From the NCBI GenBank assembly GCA_018821985.1, contig JAHJKP010000003.1:62001-126000 (forward strand): a DNA stretch of 64,000 nt, read 5' to 3'. This DNA is from Pseudomonadota bacterium. Lineage in GTDB: Bacteria > Desulfobacterota > Desulfobulbia > Desulfobulbales > Desulfocapsaceae. Every line of letters begins with the position of its first letter. The first letter of the stretch is position 1. The notes below the pieces were generated by a model. That model was not told the DNA's origin and did not search any database. It was given only the letters and a program-made list of their open reading frames with translations. This document shows positions 60,948 through 64,000 of this stretch, piece by piece. The position numbers and the translations under genes are program-made.

Positions 60948-62087
60948 ATGACGGATTTTTCGCCCTATTACCCGCTCTGGGGCCGGCAACTGCTGGCGGA
61001 GTTCACCAACATCAACTGGCAGTACGGACTGACGCTCACAACCCCGGTCTTTGAGATCAGTGAGAATGAAAGACAGTATGGTTCCTGGCACTCCGCGACC
61101 AGGGTCATCCGCATCAGCACCCGGCTGATCAGCAGCCACTCCTGGGATATCACCTGCCAGATCCTCAAACACGAGATGGCCCATCAGATCTGCTCGGAGC
61201 TTTTTTCCGAGAACGATGCAGGTCACGGCCCCCTCTTCCAGAAGGCGTGTGACCTGCTGGGCCTGCCGGCACCCTTTCGTCTGGCTGCAGGCGATCTGCC
61301 GGTGACCGGGGCCACGGATCCTGCCGGGAACCAGCAGACCGAGAAGGGACGGCAGTTCATCCGCAGGATCGGCAAGCTCCTGGCCCTGGCAGGCTCGAAT
61401 AATGAACATGAGGCAGCCATCGCCATGGAAAAGGCCAGCCAGCTGATGGCGCGCCACAATCTGCAGCAGATCCAGGAAGACGCACAATCCGAATTCACCT
61501 CCCTGATTATCAACAACAAGTCCAAACGGCTGGAGAGATGGCAGCACAAGATCTGCGCCATCCTCCTCCGCTTTTTTTATGTAAAGGTGGTCACCGCCAG
61601 CCTCTACGATCCGCTGCAGGATTGCCTGCACAAGACGATCGAGATCTTTGGCAGGCAGGAGAATGTGGCCATTGCCGAGTACTGCTACGCCTTTCTGGCG
61701 GGCCAGCTTACCTCACTGTGGCAAGAGAACAGGAGCAGGATCAGAGGCAAGGGCATCCGGGCGCGGAACAGTTATTACCTGGGAGTCCTGCAGGGATTTT
61801 ACGACAAGCTGCTGGCCCAGGAGGCGCTGACAAGGCGGCCGAGGCCTGAGAAGAGGGAAACAGAGAGATCTGGTGCTCCGGGCATGGCCCTTTTGATCCA
61901 GGCGGAAGAGAGGGAATTGGACCGTTTTGTGGGGATGCGTTTTCCCCGCTTGCGCAGGCGATCCGGAACTGGGGCCATGATCTACCGGGAGAGCTATGAA
62001 CTGGGGCGGACGGATGGCGGACAGATTGTCCTGCACAAGGGGGTTACGGAGCAGAGAGGCGAGCAGGGTTTGCTGCTTTCTCGGTGA
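60948..62087 (+). CDS. SprT-like protease and DUF2786 fusion
   Basis: A 379-residue protein. Residues 10-115 are a SprT-like zinc metalloprotease domain with HExxH in LKHEMAHQICSE and a downstream HGPLFQKACDLLG. Residues 125-250 match DUF2786, a helical domain (GRQFIRRIGKLLALAGSNNEHEAAIAMEKASQLMARHNL) often found in phage and plasmid proteins. The C-terminal part is basic. SprT-type proteases in eukaryotes cut DNA-protein crosslinks; a role in DNA or ribosome quality control is possible but unproven. It is 24 nt downstream of arfB, which suggests one operon. Confidence 0.82.
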   Translation: MTDFSPYYPLWGRQLLAEFTNINWQYGLTLTTPVFEISENERQYGSWHSATRVIRISTRLISSHSWDITCQILKHEMAHQICSELFSENDAGHGPLFQKACDLLGLPAPFRLAAGDLPVTGATDPAGNQQTEKGRQFIRRIGKLLALAGSNNEHEAAIAMEKASQLMARHNLQQIQEDAQSEFTSLIINNKSKRLERWQHKICAILLRFFYVKVVTASLYDPLQDCLHKTIEIFGRQENVAIAEYCYAFLAGQLTSLWQENRSRIRGKGIRARNSYYLGVLQGFYDKLLAQEALTRRPRPEKRETERSGAPGMALLIQAEERELDRFVGMRFPRLRRRSGTGAMIYRESYELGRTDGGQIVLHKGVTEQRGEQGLLLSR

Positions 62088-62111
62088 CAGAGAACTAAAG
62101 ACAGAAATCAA

Positions 62112-63038
62112 TCAGTCAAAATCGGAAGGTCCAAAGGAAACCACCTCGCCCACGCTCTCCTTACCCATCAGGAGCATGAGCAGACGATCCACCCCCAAGG
62201 CGATACCTGCGGCCCGATCCAGGCCTGCAAGCTCTTCCAGAAAACGCTCGGGCATCAATGAGCGCCGCCTGCGTTCCTCATCCATGAGCTCCAACTCCCG
62301 CTCAAAACGCTGCCGCTGCTCCTGGCTGTCCGTGAGTTCGGAAAAGCCGTTGGCCATCTCGATGCCATTGATATAAAGCTCAAAGCGCTCGGCAAGATGG
62401 GGAGAGCCATCCTTGCGCCTGGCGAGCGACCCCAGCTCCACCGGGTAGTCGTAGAGGAAGAGAGGTCTTTCCACCCCCAGATAGGGTTCCACATACTCGA
62501 CCAGGATCTCATCAAAGGTATCATCGGCCATGGCCTGCTCAATGGAGACCGGACTGCAGCGGGCAAAGGCCTCATGCACCGACAGCCTCTCCCAGGGAGG
62601 TTGCAGGGAAATAAACCGCTCACCTGCCCGTAGATTTCCATCGGAGAAGCCACAGAAGTCCATCCCGCCCAAATCGGCCAGCAAAGAGCCAAGCAGCGCC
62701 TCGCAATCCGCCATCAGATCCTCATAACCGGCATTCGTCCTATACCACTCCAGCATGGTGAATTCCTCCAGATGAAGCCGGCCACGCTCACCCTTGCGGA
62801 AACAGTTACAGAGCTGAAAGATCCGGCTGCATCCCGCGGCCAGCATCCGCTTCATGCACAGCTCCGGAGATGCCTGCAGGAACCAACACTCTGAGGCCAG
62901 GGGCTCGATATTAAATTCCGGGAGGAGCAGGGGCTGACGGATGGGGGTATCGACTTCAAGGAACTGCTGACGGACAAAAAAAGAACGGAGGGAATGAAAA
63001 AAGGCCGCGCGAAAGCACAGCCCCTGGATATCAAGCAT
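62112..63038 (-). CDS. epmA: EF-P lysine lysyltransferase EpmA (GenX/PoxA)
   Basis: EpmA is a truncated class II lysyl-tRNA synthetase that attaches (R)-beta-lysine to a conserved lysine of EF-P. The 308-residue protein has the class II core only, without the anticodon-binding domain. Motif 2 is CFRKGERGRLHLEEFTMLEWY, EMANGFSEL is the substrate site, and motif 3 is GIALGVDRLLMLLMG. The length and the neighbouring efp gene (157 nt upstream on the same strand) support EpmA over a lysyl-tRNA synthetase. EpmB, the 2,3-aminomutase, is not in the window. Confidence 0.92.
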   Translation of the reverse strand: MLDIQGLCFRAAFFHSLRSFFVRQQFLEVDTPIRQPLLLPEFNIEPLASECWFLQASPELCMKRMLAAGCSRIFQLCNCFRKGERGRLHLEEFTMLEWYRTNAGYEDLMADCEALLGSLLADLGGMDFCGFSDGNLRAGERFISLQPPWERLSVHEAFARCSPVSIEQAMADDTFDEILVEYVEPYLGVERPLFLYDYPVELGSLARRKDGSPHLAERFELYINGIEMANGFSELTDSQEQRQRFERELELMDEERRRRSLMPERFLEELAGLDRAAGIALGVDRLLMLLMGKESVGEVVSFGPSDFD

Positions 63039-63083
63039 GAAAATTACTACGAACGGTTTTGTTAACGGGAATGGCTAAGCGAA

Positions 63084-63182
63084 AAGGCCCGAAGACAAGG
63101 CGCGAAAATCCTGAGGAAAGAGGGGTACTTTTGGGTACGCCGCAATGACGAAGAATGCATCGCAACGCAGTATTTGGGCCTT
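63084..63182. repeat. inverted-repeat-bounded element between epmA and efp
   Basis: AAGGCCC (63084-63090) and GGGCCTT (63176-63182) bound a 99-nt GC-rich segment. It includes GTACTTTTGGGTAC (63125-63138) and ATGCATCGCAACGC, with more complementary stretches near each end (GCGCGAAAA and TTTGCGCG). It fills the gap between efp and epmA (63039-63195). The sequence reminds me of short intergenic repeats found in many copies in some proteobacterial genomes, but this is the only one in the window. Confidence 0.5.
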
Positions 63183-63195
63183 TGCGCGACGCCAT

Positions 63196-63759
63196 TTAGT
63201 CTTTGACTCGGGTTACATAAGCACCGGTACGCGTATCGATCTGAATCTTGTCGCCTTCGTCAACAAAGGGCGGGACCTGAAGGACATAGCCCGTCTCCAC
63301 CGTCACCGGTTTGCTGTCTGAACCGGAGGTATCACCTTTGGCCCAGGGATCAGCCTTGGTCACCACCAGATTAACAAACATGGGCAGGCTGACATCGATG
63401 GGTCTGTCCTGAAAAAAGAGGACCTCCATATCCATATTATCGGTCATGTAATTGACATTGTCGCCAAGATGCTCCTTATCAATGACAATCTGTTCAAAAT
63501 TATCGGTATCCATGAAATGATACTCGTTCTCCTGACAATAGAGATACTGCATCTTCCGCTCTTCCAGCTCCGGCTTTTCAAACTTGTCATTGGAGCGATA
63601 GGTCTGAACCAACTGGTTGCCGGTAATCATGTTCCGCATCTTGCAGCGATAGAGAGCCTGACCCTTTCCCGGCTTGGAAAACTCAAAGTCAGTAACAATA
63701 AATGGCGCTCCATCAACCTGAACCTTCAACCCCTTGCGTAAATCTGCCGCGCTGTACAT
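63196..63759 (-). CDS. efp: translation elongation factor P
   Basis: EF-P helps the ribosome form peptide bonds at polyproline stretches. The 187-residue protein has three beta domains. The loop FEFSKPGKGQALY carries the lysine (residue 32) that EpmA would modify; the flanking SKPGKGQA matches the beta-lysylated type rather than the rhamnosylated Arg type. RSNDKFEKPELEERKMQYLY and the C-terminal VPPFVDEGDKIQIDTRTGAYVTRV are conserved. It is upstream of epmA on the same strand. The ATG at 63759 is preceded by GAGGG-like purines. Confidence 0.95.
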   Translation of the reverse strand: MYSAADLRKGLKVQVDGAPFIVTDFEFSKPGKGQALYRCKMRNMITGNQLVQTYRSNDKFEKPELEERKMQYLYCQENEYHFMDTDNFEQIVIDKEHLGDNVNYMTDNMDMEVLFFQDRPIDVSLPMFVNLVVTKADPWAKGDTSGSDSKPVTVETGYVLQVPPFVDEGDKIQIDTRTGAYVTRVKD

Positions 63760-64000
63760 GCTATTCTCCCTGAATTCCGCCCTCTGGCATGGAATATTGA
63801 ATTAACCATTAAAACAAATCTCAGACACATATTAAAAAAATAAACAACTATTATACCTGCACAACAGCACTTTACGCAACCGATAAAACTCAAGAGGATT
63901 TCTCCAAAAAACAAAGACCACCCTTCGGGAAATATTTTTCCTTGCTGAACTGCTACCGACTCTCCTTTTTCAACAAAAAACACCCTGCTGCCCAGAGGAT
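63760..64000. other. non-coding end of the window
   Basis: The last 240 nt upstream of efp contain no gene I can support; an 85-codon minus-strand open frame overlapping the efp start has no homology and no ribosome site. The efp promoter should lie here, but no clear -35/-10 pair was found. Confidence 0.4.

Noticed and set aside
60402-61631. 409-codon minus-strand open frame opposite arfB and the SprT-like gene
   Set aside because: Both plus-strand genes have clear domains in this span, and the minus frame has no homology; it is an antisense shadow in GC-rich coding sequence.
63726-63983. 85-codon minus-strand open frame upstream of efp
   Set aside because: It overlaps the efp start in another frame, has no homology and no ribosome site.

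Overview
The window looks like chromosome of a sulfur-metabolising, Gram-negative Desulfobacterota bacterium, probably of the Desulfobulbales type. The main evidence is a complete dsrM-K-J-O-P set (29233-34365), the membrane complex of dissimilatory sulfite reduction, preceded by a small RsbRD-N-like gene. LptD, TatC, MltA and MltB indicate an outer membrane and periplasm. No rRNA, tRNA, CRISPR array or prophage was recognised. Assignment below phylum is inference.

Layout. 1-10 kb: a GlcD-type FAD oxidase, rpsU with a strong promoter, a Xer-type recombinase gene without a normal start codon, a DHH-CBS-tRNA nucleotidyltransferase fusion, WrbA, a UDG-like protein, FtsB, DUF523 and TatC. 10-21 kb: a Rne/Rng ribonuclease with a long repetitive disordered N-terminus, a radical SAM protein, then an envelope run (lptD, a DHH protein, mltB, mltA, a methyltransferase). 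21-28 kb: a PAS-GGDEF protein and a compact minus-strand operon pyrK-pyrD-DUF1232-aroD-aroE-aroA, divergent from a prepilin peptidase gene. 28-37 kb: a flavodoxin-like gene, a terminator, the dsr operon and the protease gene prc. 37-44 kb: a MazG-like gene, a decayed IS481-type element, and a four-gene sensory operon (ABC-type binding lipoprotein, Cache-HAMP histidine kinase, receiver, receiver-GGDEF). 44-52 kb: RecQ, an orphan cysteine-rich protein, a CPA antiporter with a TrkA-N domain, a PAS-GGDEF-EAL-REC protein and a Tim44-like protein. 52-64 kb: a radical SAM protein, an HI0933-type flavoprotein, a thioesterase, a molybdopterin oxidoreductase paired with a Trm112-like methyltransferase, an FKBP isomerase, shikimate kinase, ArfB, a SprT/DUF2786 protein, and epmA with efp.

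How the parts connect. DsrO carries a twin-arginine signal and TatC is encoded nearby. DsrM, DsrK and DsrP would pass electrons between the quinone pool and sulfite reduction. EpmA is expected to modify the conserved loop lysine of the neighbouring EF-P. Shikimate kinase is separated from aroDEA by about 35 kb. Three GGDEF proteins point to cyclic di-GMP signalling; the four-gene ligand-binding operon is the most self-contained signalling unit.

Less expected structure lies between genes. A family of short palindromic elements with related ends (AGGAGCCGTAACGAAAT-like) occurs at 37.8, 47.0, 52.2 and 60.4 kb, with a possible relative at 54.0 kb. Two intergenic relics at 22.4 and 43.7 kb share a short decayed reading frame and an insertion-sequence-like end. 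A different element framed by an inverted repeat separates epmA from efp.
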